NCBI GenBank assembly: GCA_016793805.1
Contig: JAEUIZ010000051.1
Coordinates: 1 to 57,151 of the forward strand
DNA length: 57,151 bases
Reading direction: 5' to 3'
From: Phycisphaerae bacterium
Lineage (GTDB): Bacteria > Planctomycetota > Phycisphaerae > Phycisphaerales > UBA1924
Under the pieces are notes generated by a model. It did no database searches. It worked only from the letters and a program-made list of their open reading frames with translations, and had not been told where the DNA came from. Position numbers and translations under genes: made by a program. Of the stretch, positions 9,184 through 17,249 are shown piece by piece (position 1 is the first letter of the stretch; each line of letters opens with the position of its first letter).

Positions 9184-10668
9184 ATGTCGCGCTCGATCTT
9201 CGCCCGTTTGCACGCCCGCTTCGGCACGCCCGTCGATCCCGCCGAGCGACGCCGGTTCCTCCAGGCCTCGCTCGCCGCCTCCGCGGGCCTCCTGCTCTCG
9301 AACCGCTCGACCCTCGCGCGCCTCGCCGGCACGGGCGTGGGCGGCGGCAAGCGAGTCGTCATCATCGGCGCCGGGTTCGCCGGGCTCGCCTGCGCCTACG
9401 AACTCAAGGCCGTCGGTTACGACGTGACCATCCTCGAGGCCCGCAACCGCGTCGGCGGGCGCGTGCTCACCTTCACCGACCACGTCCCGGGCCGCGTCGT
9501 CGAGGGCGGCGCCGAACTCATCGGTTCGAACCATCCAACCTGGGTCGCCTACGCCGAGAAGTTCGACCTCTCGTTCCTCGACGTGACCGAGGCCGAGGAC
9601 GCCGAGTTCCCGATCGTCATCGGGGGCAAGCGGCTGACGTCCGAGGAGGCGGAGAAGTTGTACCACGACATGGACGCGGCGTTCTCCCGCATGAACTCAG
9701 ACGCCGAGCCCGTCAACGCCGACGAGCCCTGGCTCACGCCCAACGCCGCGGCCCTGGACAAGCGGTCCACCCGCGAATGGCTAGACTCCATCGACGCCGA
9801 CCCGATCACCAAGCAGGGCATCGCGATCGTCCTCGCCGCCGACAACGGGCAGGACCCCGCCCGACAGTCCTACCTCGGGAATCTCGCGCAGGTCAAGGGC
9901 GGAGGGCTCGAGAAGTACTGGACCGAGAGCGAGGTGTACCGCTGCAAGGGCGGGAACCAGCAACTCGCGACGAAACTCGCCGAGGCCGTCGGCCGGGACC
10001 GCATCATCCTCGAACTGCCCGCCACGTCGATCGAGCCCAGGGGCTCGGGGATGCTCGTGACCGCCAAGGACGGGCGCACGCTCGAGTGCGACGACGTGGT
10101 GCTCGCCGTCCCGCCCACGGTCTGGAAGCGGATCGAGATCAAGGGCGGGCTCGGGGGCCTGAGCCCGCAGATGGGCGTGAACGTCAAGTACCTCGCCCAC
10201 GTCAAGTCCAAGTTCTGGAAGGACAAGAAACTCGCCCCCGACAGCCTCACCGACGGCGACATCTCCATGACCTGGGACGGGACGGACAACCAGGGCGACG
10301 ACGGCCCGGCGTGTCTCACCGCGTTCTCGGGCGGGCCCGCCGCCGAGCGCGCCCGCGCCCGCTCGCGCGAGGACCGCGACGCCGCGTACGGCAAGGCGTA
10401 CGAGGCGCTCTATCCCGGCTTCGCGGACCAGTTCGTCAACGCCCGATTCATGGATTGGCCCGGCGACCAGTGGTGCCAGGCCGGGTACTCCTTCCCCGCG
10501 CCGGGACAGGTCACGACCATGGGCCCGATGATGCACAAGGGCTTCGGGCGGCTGCACGTCGCCGGCGAGCACGCCTGCTACAAGTTCGTGGGCTACATGG
10601 AAGGCGGGCTCAACTCCGGCGCGTCGCTGGCGCGGCGCATCGCGCAACGCGACGGCGTGGCGAAGTAG
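9184..10668 (+). CDS. flavin monoamine oxidase family protein, Tat-exported
   Basis: A 494-aa FAD-dependent amine oxidase. The N-terminus has a Tat-type signal (ERRRFLQAS, residues about 20-28, then an Ala/Leu-rich core), so the folded flavoprotein is probably exported. The Rossmann dinucleotide motif VVIIGAGFAGLACAYEL begins near residue 60, followed by LEARNRVGGR and EGGAELIGSNHP. The C-terminal HVAGEHACYKFVGYMEGGL is the second FAD contact and includes the usual Gly-rich substrate-side helix. The exact amine substrate cannot be read from sequence. A GGAGG Shine-Dalgarno precedes the ATG. Far larger frames through this region are shadows of the two flanking genes. Confidence 0.92.
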   Translation: MSRSIFARLHARFGTPVDPAERRRFLQASLAASAGLLLSNRSTLARLAGTGVGGGKRVVIIGAGFAGLACAYELKAVGYDVTILEARNRVGGRVLTFTDHVPGRVVEGGAELIGSNHPTWVAYAEKFDLSFLDVTEAEDAEFPIVIGGKRLTSEEAEKLYHDMDAAFSRMNSDAEPVNADEPWLTPNAAALDKRSTREWLDSIDADPITKQGIAIVLAADNGQDPARQSYLGNLAQVKGGGLEKYWTESEVYRCKGGNQQLATKLAEAVGRDRIILELPATSIEPRGSGMLVTAKDGRTLECDDVVLAVPPTVWKRIEIKGGLGGLSPQMGVNVKYLAHVKSKFWKDKKLAPDSLTDGDISMTWDGTDNQGDDGPACLTAFSGGPAAERARARSREDRDAAYGKAYEALYPGFADQFVNARFMDWPGDQWCQAGYSFPAPGQVTTMGPMMHKGFGRLHVAGEHACYKFVGYMEGGLNSGASLARRIAQRDGVAK

Positions 10669-10721
10669 CCCCCCTCCTTCCTCCTTGCTCCCTCGCCGCG
10701 TTCCGCCTTCGCCCGCTCGCG

Positions 10722-11132
10722 CTAGTCCTTGGTCGGGTCGCCGTCGCCCTGCGGGTAGACCTTGAAGCGGAGGAACCGCGCCTCGTACGCGAGCGAGACG
10801 GTCCGCCCGCGGTCGGTGCGGTCGCCGGGCTCGAAGCGGACGAAGGACATGTCGGCCCACGAGCGTCCGTGGTGGTCGATGAGCGTGCCCGGCGCCGGCG
10901 GGTCGAGGAGTTGGGCCGTGATCGCGTCGCGGATGGTCCAGAGGGCCGAGTCCGACGCGGCGACCAGTCGCCCGCGCACGATCACTTCGAGTTCGACCAG
11001 GCCCAGATAGCGCGAGCCCGCGACGGGGTTGTTCAGCGCGATCTCGGCGACGACGAACTGCCCCTGGCGTCCGACGGCGAATCGGTGCGGGCCGGAGCCG
11101 AAGAGGTTGAGCGACTTGAACGAGGATGCCAT
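10722..11132 (-). CDS. small phage-cassette protein, possibly tail-associated
   Basis: A 136-aa protein of unknown family, last in the phage head cassette. It opens MASSFKSLNLFGSGPHRF and is predicted mostly beta, with a short helix WTIRDAITAQL at about residues 66-76 and a conserved-looking DHHGRSWADMSFVRFEP stretch. In head-tail cassettes this position after the connector is normally filled by tail-completion or tail-tube proteins, so a tail role is inferred from order only. The start is the ATG after a GGAGGCCGCCC stretch on the coding strand. There is no signal peptide or membrane segment. Confidence 0.6.
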   Translation of the reverse strand: MASSFKSLNLFGSGPHRFAVGRQGQFVVAEIALNNPVAGSRYLGLVELEVIVRGRLVAASDSALWTIRDAITAQLLDPPAPGTLIDHHGRSWADMSFVRFEPGDRTDRGRTVSLAYEARFLRFKVYPQGDGDPTKD

Positions 11133-11181
11133 GGGCGGCCTCCGGGGAGGGCTTGAATCGTCGGCGTGAGTCGAGATCGGC

Positions 11182-11190
11182 GGGGGGGGG
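11182..11190. repeat. 9-G homopolymer between two phage-cassette genes
   Basis: Nine G on the plus strand (C on the coding strand), followed by C and six more G, directly after the stop of the 138-aa gene. Non-coding position. Confidence 0.9.
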
Positions 11191-11197
11191 CGGGGGG

Positions 11198-11614
11198 TTA
11201 GAGCGAGTGGGGGGCCTCGATGATCGAGATGGGGTCGGCGTTGCCCGAGGCCGAGACCGCCGCGAGCGTGATCGTGCGCGAGGCCCCGCGCTTCAGCGAG
11301 ATCTCGTGCTCGACGGCCAGGACGACGGCGGTGGCGCTGATGACCCTTCGTCCCGCGTCGGCGCTGGCGGGCGAGGTGTGGAGCGTGAGGGTCGCCTGGT
11401 CGCCCGGGCGCGGGACGCCCACGTCGTCGGCCGAGGGCTCCTGCGCGACGATGATCCGCGTCCGCTGCTCGGGCACGTCGGCGAGCACGGCATAGGGCCC
11501 GTCGTCGGACCACTCCTCGACGACGCGGGCCGCGGCGCGGTCGATCGAGACGGCCACGACGCCGTCCCAGGTGGCGAGCCCGAACGTCACGCTGCGAGGG
11601 TTGAGGATGAGCAT
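11198..11614 (-). CDS. small phage-cassette protein, beta-rich, possibly tail-tube-like
   Basis: A 138-aa protein without a firm family match. It begins MLILNPRSVTFGLATWDGV, is rich in alternating hydrophobic residues and closes with LAVEHEISLKRGASRTITL and a segment ending SGNADPISI. This pattern of a beta-sandwich with a late VEHEISLKRG strand resembles phage tail-tube or tail-completion proteins, but I would not name it on that alone. The start is the ATG preceded by GGAA; the longer frame adds 21 unlikely residues. The gene sits between the connector-like and 136-aa genes, all on the same strand. Confidence 0.6.
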   Translation of the reverse strand: MLILNPRSVTFGLATWDGVVAVSIDRAAARVVEEWSDDGPYAVLADVPEQRTRIIVAQEPSADDVGVPRPGDQATLTLHTSPASADAGRRVISATAVVLAVEHEISLKRGASRTITLAAVSASGNADPISIIEAPHSL

Positions 11615-11738
11615 GGCGGGTTCCGGGGGAGAGGGGCAAAGACGCAAGGCAACAAAGTGGCAGAGAAAGAAAGGCAAGAACGAAGCGGGCGAAGCGAACG
11701 AGAGGACAGGCCGGGTGAAGTGGCGGGTGTGACGGGGA

Positions 11739-12368
11739 TCAATCGCGGACGAGTTGGGCGACGTTGAGGCGTCGGCAGGCGTCGGCGATCCCGTCGCCGT
11801 CGAGGTCGAGGCGGGCCTCGACGCGTTCGCGCTCGTCGGCGAAGCGTTGGAGGTAGAACTGCCCGCGGCTCCAGGTGCGGCTGGACCAACCCTGCTCGCC
11901 GCCGGCCGCCGACGCCGCGGTGTAGGCGAGGTGGAGGGCGCCGAGGGCGACGAGGCGTCGGAGCGCGTCGGGGTTGGTGACGCGGGACTCGTCGGGGGGC
12001 TCGAGGCCCAGGAGCCGGAGCACCTGGTCGCGCACGAGCGCGACCTGGGGCGCGAAGGTGGCGATGGTCACGGGCTTGTTGCTCATGGGCGAGGGCGCGA
12101 TGGCGGGGCCGGCGGGATCGGCGCGGAGGCGCGAGACGGTGGCGGTGGTGGCGCTGAGGCGCTCGACGACTTCGAGCGGCGCGCCGTCGATGACAACGAC
12201 GTGCCCTGCCGCGACGCCCGCGTTGGCGAGGTCCACGTCGTAGGCGGAGATGGTGAGCGTGGTCCCGCTGATGGCGCCGGTGGCCTTGACGAGTCGCTGC
12301 GAGGCCCAGCCCAGTTCGCGGAAGAGGTTGGGCTCGTGCACGAGGAGGTCGCGGTCGGTGGCGAGCAT
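11739..12368 (-). CDS. phage head-tail connector-like protein
   Basis: A 209-aa soluble protein directly downstream of the capsid gene. It opens MLATDRDLLVHEPNLFREL, has a central beta part (HVVVIDGAPLEVVERLSATTATVSRLRAD) and a C-terminal helical part (LRRLVALGALHLAYTAA, then a helix around RFADERERVEARLDLD). In tailed phages this position usually holds the head-tail adaptor, and the helical C-terminal part with LALGALHLAY is adaptor-like. Function is inferred from order and general shape. An AGGAG Shine-Dalgarno lies 8 nt before the ATG. The enormous frame that contains it upstream is a shadow of capsid, scaffold and portal. Confidence 0.6.
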   Translation of the reverse strand: MLATDRDLLVHEPNLFRELGWASQRLVKATGAISGTTLTISAYDVDLANAGVAAGHVVVIDGAPLEVVERLSATTATVSRLRADPAGPAIAPSPMSNKPVTIATFAPQVALVRDQVLRLLGLEPPDESRVTNPDALRRLVALGALHLAYTAASAAGGEQGWSSRTWSRGQFYLQRFADERERVEARLDLDGDGIADACRRLNVAQLVRD

Positions 12369-12574
12369 GGCGTGGCTCCTGATGGCTGGGTTCGCGGAGG
12401 CGGGGGGTGGGGGGAGCGAGGAGAGACAGATCGGTGGCGAGGAGGAATCCCGTCCACGGCACGGGAGCGCCGTGGAGGGAGTCGCGGCATCCCGCCCCCC
12501 GGGGAACGCCGCGCGCGGAGGGGTGGGAAGTCGGCCGCGAGCGGGCCGGAGCGGCCGCCGGGGTGGGGCGGCGC

Positions 12575-12587
12575 GGGGGGGGGGGGG
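12575..12587. repeat. 13-G homopolymer downstream of capsid gene
   Basis: Thirteen consecutive G on the plus strand, 11 nt past the capsid stop, in the 230-nt gap between capsid and connector genes. It cannot change a reading frame there. It may alter transcript stability or spacing, or be an assembly-fragile site. Confidence 0.9.
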
Positions 12588-12598
12588 CGAAGGCGGGG

Positions 12599-13771
12599 CT
12601 AGGCGACGGAGAGGCCCTTGATGAGCCCGTGGGCGGCCTCGTTGCGGAACTCGAGGGTGTACTCGCCGATGACCTGCCCGCTGATGGAGTCGCCGGTGGC
12701 GGCGAGGGGCTTGTAGTGGAAGGAGCGGCCTCGGAGGGGGAGGACCTCGATGCGGGAACTGTCGAGGAGGAGGGCCATGCCGGCGGGGACCCACCGGGAG
12801 AGGACGACGCGGCAGACGCCGAAGTCGCTCTCGTAGACGCTGATGAGGTCGCGGAAGGTGGTGGCGCCGGGGGAGAACGAGCGTGCGCCGGTGGCGAAGC
12901 CGTTGATGCGGCGTTTCTGGGTTCCGCCGACGAGGATGGTGTCGATGCGTGCGGAGGACTGGTCCCAGATGCGGCGCATGGCGGCGTTGAGGAGTTCCTC
13001 GTTGAGTTCGTCGCCGCTGCCCCCGCCGCCGGGGGGCATGCCGCCCTGGTCGGGGACGAAGACGTTGGTGGCGATGGACCGGACGATGCCCTGCATGGAC
13101 CGGCGGACGGTGCTGGATCCCTGCGGGTTGGTGGCGGGCGCGACGCCGTTGATCACGCAGTTCTCGAGGTCGCGGAGGAGTTCGCGGAGGCGTTCCTGCT
13201 TCTGGAAATCGACCTCGTCGGCGACGCCATGGGCGCGGGCGGCCTGCATGGAGCCGGAGACGGAGACGGTGGAGGAGAGGATCTGGGTGTAGTTGCGCTT
13301 GCGGACGCGGGAGGTGAAGCGGGCGGCGGAGGCGGCGTCGCCCTCGAGGGCGGCGTTGCCGACGATGACGAGTTTGATCCCGTTGGTGAGGGTCGAGGTG
13401 GGGGTGCCGCCGTAGGTGCGGGTGACGGTGAGGGAGTTGCCGGCGACGGCGGTGACGAGCATGATCTCGCTGCTCTCGCCGGGGCGGACGAGGTCGCCGA
13501 CGCGGAAGCGGTCGCCGTTCGCGACGGTGAGGGCGGTGGCGGACTGGGGGTCGGGCGAGAAGATGGACTGGTTGAGCGTGTCGGTGTTGGGGAGCAGGGA
13601 GTCCTCGAGCCACTCGTGGATGGTGCTCTGGGCGGCGCGCTTGGCGTCGCCGAGGTGGTCGAGCAGCGGGGTCTCGAAGGGGCTGACGATCCCGATGATG
13701 TCCGACACGTCCTCGACGAGTTCGGGGAGGTCGGCGCCGGCGTCGAAGGTCGACTTGCCAGTGAACGGCAT
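12599..13771 (-). CDS. phage major capsid protein, SU10/DUF5309 type
   Basis: A 390-aa protein with the hallmarks of SU10-type HK97-fold capsid proteins: N-terminal ELVEDVSDIIGIVSPFETPLLDHLG, then EWLEDSL, a beta-rich domain, a helix LNEELLNAAMRRIWDQSSARIDTILVGG, and a late region with RWVPAGMALLLDSSRIEVLPLRGR. It lacks an obvious cleavable delta-domain, and no prohead protease gene is present. A strong AAAGGA Shine-Dalgarno precedes the ATG. It follows the portal and scaffold-like genes in standard head-module order. A glycine-rich loop (GGMPPGGGGSGDE) lies near residues 243-255. Confidence 0.85.
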   Translation of the reverse strand: MPFTGKSTFDAGADLPELVEDVSDIIGIVSPFETPLLDHLGDAKRAAQSTIHEWLEDSLLPNTDTLNQSIFSPDPQSATALTVANGDRFRVGDLVRPGESSEIMLVTAVAGNSLTVTRTYGGTPTSTLTNGIKLVIVGNAALEGDAASAARFTSRVRKRNYTQILSSTVSVSGSMQAARAHGVADEVDFQKQERLRELLRDLENCVINGVAPATNPQGSSTVRRSMQGIVRSIATNVFVPDQGGMPPGGGGSGDELNEELLNAAMRRIWDQSSARIDTILVGGTQKRRINGFATGARSFSPGATTFRDLISVYESDFGVCRVVLSRWVPAGMALLLDSSRIEVLPLRGRSFHYKPLAATGDSISGQVIGEYTLEFRNEAAHGLIKGLSVA

Positions 13772-13840
13772 GAGGGTCCTTTCCAGAGAGAGTTGGGCGA
13801 ACGGGCGTGGAGACAGGAGGTTCGGGAGGCGCGCGGTGGG

Positions 13841-14269
13841 CTAGCCGGCGCGGCGGGCGCGGAGGTAGTGCAGGAGGGCCTTGCGGTCGCCGGTGGCGGA
13901 AGCGGCGGCCAGGGCGCGGTCGGCGTCGGTCTCGCCCGGGGAGGTGGCCGGGCCCATCGAGGCGCCCCCTGGCGGGGCGGCCGGTCGGAAGAGCCCGGGC
14001 CGGCGACGCTTGAGTTCGCGGACGGCGGCGGCGGCATCGGGCGAGGTCATCCCCGAGACGGCGGCCTCGGTGAGCATCGCGGCGGAGGCGAGGTCGATGG
14101 CGCCGGCGAGGAAGAGTTCGCGATCGATCGAGCGCTTCAGTTCCGCCGCGCGGAGCGACTCGAGGGTCCTGGCGAGTTCCTCGCGGAGCGTCGCGGCCTC
14201 GTCGGCGGGATCGGGCGCGTCGGCGGTGGGCGTGATGATCGGTTCGGGAGTGGTGGCGGCCACGGTCAT
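13841..14269 (-). CDS. scaffold-like small phage protein
   Basis: A 142-aa protein between portal and capsid, the usual place of a scaffolding protein. The N-terminal third is Pro/Thr/Ala-rich and probably disordered. A coiled-coil-like helix follows (DEAATLREELARTLESLRAAELKRS split over residues about 22-47), and the C-terminus is short and basic (LLHYLRARRAG), as scaffold C-termini that touch capsid often are. A very strong Shine-Dalgarno (AAAGGAGA) fixes the ATG here rather than 25 codons upstream. No family is recognised. Confidence 0.6.
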   Translation of the reverse strand: MTVAATTPEPIITPTADAPDPADEAATLREELARTLESLRAAELKRSIDRELFLAGAIDLASAAMLTEAAVSGMTSPDAAAAVRELKRRRPGLFRPAAPPGGASMGPATSPGETDADRALAAASATGDRKALLHYLRARRAG

Positions 14270-14340
14270 GGTGTCTCCTTTCGGGGGTGCGTGGAGGGGT
14301 CGGGGTGAGGCGTCGTGGAGCGTGGACTCGGGCGGCGGGC

Positions 14341-15813
14341 TCACTGCACGCCGGCGTCGGCGGTGGACTCGCCCAGGTCGGCGAGGACGCGGTCGAGGGG
14401 CACGCCGAGGTCGGCCTTGGCGCGGGCGAGGGCGGCCTGCTCGCGGGTGTCCTCGGGGAGCGGGTCGGGCCAGTCGAGTCGGAGCCCGCGGTCGCGCGGG
14501 TCGGTGGGGAGGATTCCGAGTTCGTCGAGGGCGGCGAGGGCGAGGGTGGAGGCGCGGACGATGCCCTGGCCGTAGGTGACGCGTTTGCGGGCGGTCTTGG
14601 CGAGGACGCCCATGAGGGTGATGCGGAGTGCGTTGGCGCTGGAGAGGTTGCCGATCCTGGCGCGGACGACGCCGCTGGCGAGCGGGGGGACGCCGGAGGT
14701 CTTGTCGAGGGCCTCGCGGATCTCCTGGATGTGGTCGCGTTCGCCGGGGCTGTCGGCGTCGCCGCCGAAGGCCTGGATGGAGGCGTCGGGGTTGTCGGTG
14801 GACCAGATGGTCCCCGGGGCGACGGGTCGGCGGTCGAGGCCGTCGAGCCCCTTGACGAGGTACATCTTGAAGGCCTGGAGGGTGACGCGGCAGGCGCGGT
14901 CGGAGAGGCGGGTGTTGAGTTCGTCCTGGTGTGGGATGAGGGGCTCGACCTCGCCGAGGCCGTCGTAGTGGAAGGGCTGGGAGATGTTCTGGATGTGGGC
15001 GATGGGAGGTTGGCCGCTCGTCCAGGCGCCGAGGGGCTCGTCGAGGATGAGTTTGCCGTCGTCGTAGACCTGGCGGTGGTGGGCGGAGAGGACCTCGGTG
15101 TAGGGGGCGCGTCGGCGGCGGGAGGCGGGCCCGAAGGGACGCCAGGCCGAGGGGGTTTCGACTTCGAGGAGGTCTCGGCGGGTGTGGATGACGTAGGCAC
15201 GGAGTCGGCGGTAGTCGGCGGGATCGAGGACGGGGATGCCGCGGGCGGCCTCGACGATTTCGAGGCGGACGGCGTCGGCCGGGTCGGAGGGGGGCGGGGC
15301 GGGCGAGAGGGCCGGAGTCTGTCGGCCGCTCCCGGCGATCGCACCCCGCCCCCCGTCGCCGGCGACACGGACGACGAGATCGACGTGCCCGTGGACGTGC
15401 CCGAGGAGGGCGATGTCCTGGAGGAGGGCGATGCCGCCGGAGGCTTCCCAGATGGCGTCGAGGGCGTTCTCGACGGCGAGGCGGGTGGGCTGGTCGCGGG
15501 CGGTGCTGAGGATTCGGACGGGCTTGCCGAACATGAAGTCGACCATGGACTGGACGCGCCAGGCGATGTCGTTCTCGACGACGACCTCGCGGCGTGGCCG
15601 GAGTTCGTCGCGGCCGAGGACGCGTGGGGGCAGGCCGACTTCCTGGGCGAGGCGGGGGCGTTCGCCGGGACGGCCGGGGCGCGAGGGGTTGCGGTAGTAG
15701 TCCCAGAAGCGTTTGAGGCGCGGCATGGCGACGCGCTCGTGCTCATCGACGAGCATGTCGAGGAGGGCCTGGGTGAGTCCGGTCTGGGCGAAGGGGGCGA
15801 GGCGGTAGGTCAT
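14341..15813 (-). CDS. phage portal protein, SPP1 Gp6-like
   Basis: A 490-aa portal protein, which forms the dodecameric DNA gate at one capsid vertex. Typical features are an N-terminal helical region with FWDYYRNPS, the signature NDIAWRVQSMVDFMFGKPV near residue 80, a stem/wing region with HVHGHVDLVVRV, a loop AYVIHTRRDLLEVET, and helical C-terminal GNLSSANALRITLMG. The GGGAG Shine-Dalgarno supports the start. It heads the cassette: there is no small or large terminase gene upstream, where one is expected. The next gene upstream is a YkgJ-type protein. Confidence 0.85.
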   Translation of the reverse strand: MTYRLAPFAQTGLTQALLDMLVDEHERVAMPRLKRFWDYYRNPSRPGRPGERPRLAQEVGLPPRVLGRDELRPRREVVVENDIAWRVQSMVDFMFGKPVRILSTARDQPTRLAVENALDAIWEASGGIALLQDIALLGHVHGHVDLVVRVAGDGGRGAIAGSGRQTPALSPAPPPSDPADAVRLEIVEAARGIPVLDPADYRRLRAYVIHTRRDLLEVETPSAWRPFGPASRRRRAPYTEVLSAHHRQVYDDGKLILDEPLGAWTSGQPPIAHIQNISQPFHYDGLGEVEPLIPHQDELNTRLSDRACRVTLQAFKMYLVKGLDGLDRRPVAPGTIWSTDNPDASIQAFGGDADSPGERDHIQEIREALDKTSGVPPLASGVVRARIGNLSSANALRITLMGVLAKTARKRVTYGQGIVRASTLALAALDELGILPTDPRDRGLRLDWPDPLPEDTREQAALARAKADLGVPLDRVLADLGESTADAGVQ

Positions 15814-16002
15814 GGTCGGCTCCCGAGGGCGTGTCTGCCCTAGGGCGAGCGGACGGCGGCGCGCGCACGCGGGGGCGCGAGCGTCGAGGGGCGCCGGGGC
15901 GCGGAATCAGGCTGGAATCACGGGGGTTTCAGCGGAGGGGCGGGGCTCGGCGTTCGCGGTCGCGGGAGCATGCGGGGCGGTGCTCCGGCGTGCGCGCGCG
16001 GC

Positions 16003-16581
16003 TCACCCTTCGGCGGCGAGGACCTCGGCGAGGAGGGAGCGCCACTCGGCGTAGACATAGGGGATGTCGTGCTGGTCGTGGAGGGCGCGGATCTGGCGGA
16101 GGAGTCGTTCGGTGAGGTCGTGCTGCCAGGCCTGGGCGGCGGGGTCGCAGAAGTAGACGCGGCAGGGGAGGGGGCGGATGGCGTGGATGCCGCAGCGGAG
16201 GCCGACTTGGAAGGGGCACCCGCCGCGGGCGAGGGCGTCGGCGAGGGAGGCGGGAGAAAGGGGAACGAGGACGGCGGGCGCCGCAGGCCGGAGGATCGGG
16301 AGGGACCGCGAGGCGGGAGCGGTTGGAGGGCTGGGGTCGTTGAGGGAAGGCTCCGCGGGCGAGCGGCGGTGGAGCACGGCGGCGTAGGCGACCTCGAGGC
16401 CGGTGAGGTACATGCGGTGGCCATAGGCCTCGAAGTTGCAGCATCGGCCGGAGAGGTCGCAGCGGGGGCGTGTGCGATCGACCTCGGCGGCGACGTGGTC
16501 AGCGAGGGCGCGGAGCGAGTCGGCGACGGCGGGGAAGCGGGCCATGCGGAGCCAGACGTTGGCGCGATCCGCGTTGGCCAT
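16003..16581 (-). CDS. YkgJ family cysteine-cluster protein
   Basis: A 192-aa protein with two Cys clusters of the YkgJ (Zn- or Fe-S-binding) family: CDLSGRCCNFEAYGHRMYL near residues 41-59 and GGCPFQVGLRCGIHAIRPLPCRVYFC in the second half, here quoted only in parts (RCGIHAIRPLPCRVYFC). It is shortened between clusters by a Pro/Ser-rich linker. Family function is uncertain; metal binding is likely. An AAAGG Shine-Dalgarno precedes the ATG. It lies 25 nt downstream of a lipoprotein gene and 189 nt upstream of the portal gene, all on one strand, so co-transcription with the phage cassette is possible but unproven. Confidence 0.85.
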   Translation of the reverse strand: MANADRANVWLRMARFPAVADSLRALADHVAAEVDRTRPRCDLSGRCCNFEAYGHRMYLTGLEVAYAAVLHRRSPAEPSLNDPSPPTAPASRSLPILRPAAPAVLVPLSPASLADALARGGCPFQVGLRCGIHAIRPLPCRVYFCDPAAQAWQHDLTERLLRQIRALHDQHDIPYVYAEWRSLLAEVLAAEG

Positions 16582-16606
16582 CGCCGACCTTTCGTGGTGG
16601 CCGGGT

Positions 16607-17173
16607 TTACTCGAAGAGTTTGACGCTCTTGAGCGAGTCGCCGACGAGGGCGCCGAGTTTGGAGTCCTTGGTGAGGCGCTCGACCTGGTCCTTGAAGCCT
16701 TTGAGGGCGGGGCCGAGCGAGGCGGCGAACTGTTCCTTGATCTTGGCGACGATCTCGGGGTTCTGCTCGCCGAGTTGCTTGGCGTAGTTGCTGATTTTGT
16801 CGAGCGAGCCCTTGAGCCCAGGCAGGCCGGTGCTGGTGGAGAGGCCGTCGGTCATCTTGGCCATGGTGCCGTTGGCCTTGGTGAGTTCGGTGATATAGGC
16901 CTCGGCGGCGGCGGAGACGTCGGCGGCGAGTGCGGTGACGGCCTTCTTGCCCTGGTCGACGGCCTGCTGGGCCCCTTGCTTGACCTCGTCGACGACCTTT
17001 TGGGCGCCTTCCTTGATCTCGGTCGTGGCCTTGCCGGCGGCGGATTCGGCGGGCTTGGACTGGGGCGTGGCGGTGGCGGCGGACTTGGGCTTGGCGGCCG
17101 GGGCCGGGGACTCGTCACACCCAACCAGCCCGGCAACGCCGAGCGTGATCGCGGTCAGGAACGTGGTCTTCAT
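16607..17173 (-). CDS. lipoprotein, helical, hypothetical
   Basis: A 188-aa predicted lipoprotein: signal MKTTFLTAITLGVAGLVGC with the lipobox LVGC and the lipidated Cys at residue 19. Asp at neighbouring positions is absent until after Glu, so its sorting cannot be called. The mature part starts with an Ala/Pro/Lys-rich linker and then amphipathic helices with apolipoprotein-like repeats (EIKEGAQKVVDEVKQGAQQ). The AGGAGA Shine-Dalgarno fixes the start. Function unknown. Confidence 0.8.
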   Translation of the reverse strand: MKTTFLTAITLGVAGLVGCDESPAPAAKPKSAATATPQSKPAESAAGKATTEIKEGAQKVVDEVKQGAQQAVDQGKKAVTALAADVSAAAEAYITELTKANGTMAKMTDGLSTSTGLPGLKGSLDKISNYAKQLGEQNPEIVAKIKEQFAASLGPALKGFKDQVERLTKDSKLGALVGDSLKSVKLFE

Positions 17174-17249
17174 GGCTGTTCTCCTAGGACAAAACAGTAG
17201 GCGCACGTCCGCAATGGCCGGTGCGGGAGGAGGTGGACGTGCGTGCGGG

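Noticed and set aside
6559..10668. A 1369-codon plus-strand open frame
   Set aside because: Only its last 494 codons (from 9184) encode a recognisable protein; the rest is the antisense of thiL and the kefB-type gene in a GC-rich genome.
12599..13771. Encapsulin (nanocompartment shell) as identity of the capsid gene
   Set aside because: Encapsulins are about 270-300 aa and have no portal or scaffold; this 390-aa SU10-type protein follows a portal gene.
11739..15746. A 1335-codon minus-strand open frame
   Set aside because: It runs through the portal, scaffold and capsid genes in another frame; only the part after 12368 (209 aa) has a Shine-Dalgarno and protein-like composition.
12407..15843. 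Long plus-strand frames opposite the phage cassette
   Set aside because: Gly/Asp/Glu-rich antisense translations of GC-rich minus-strand genes, without starts or domains.
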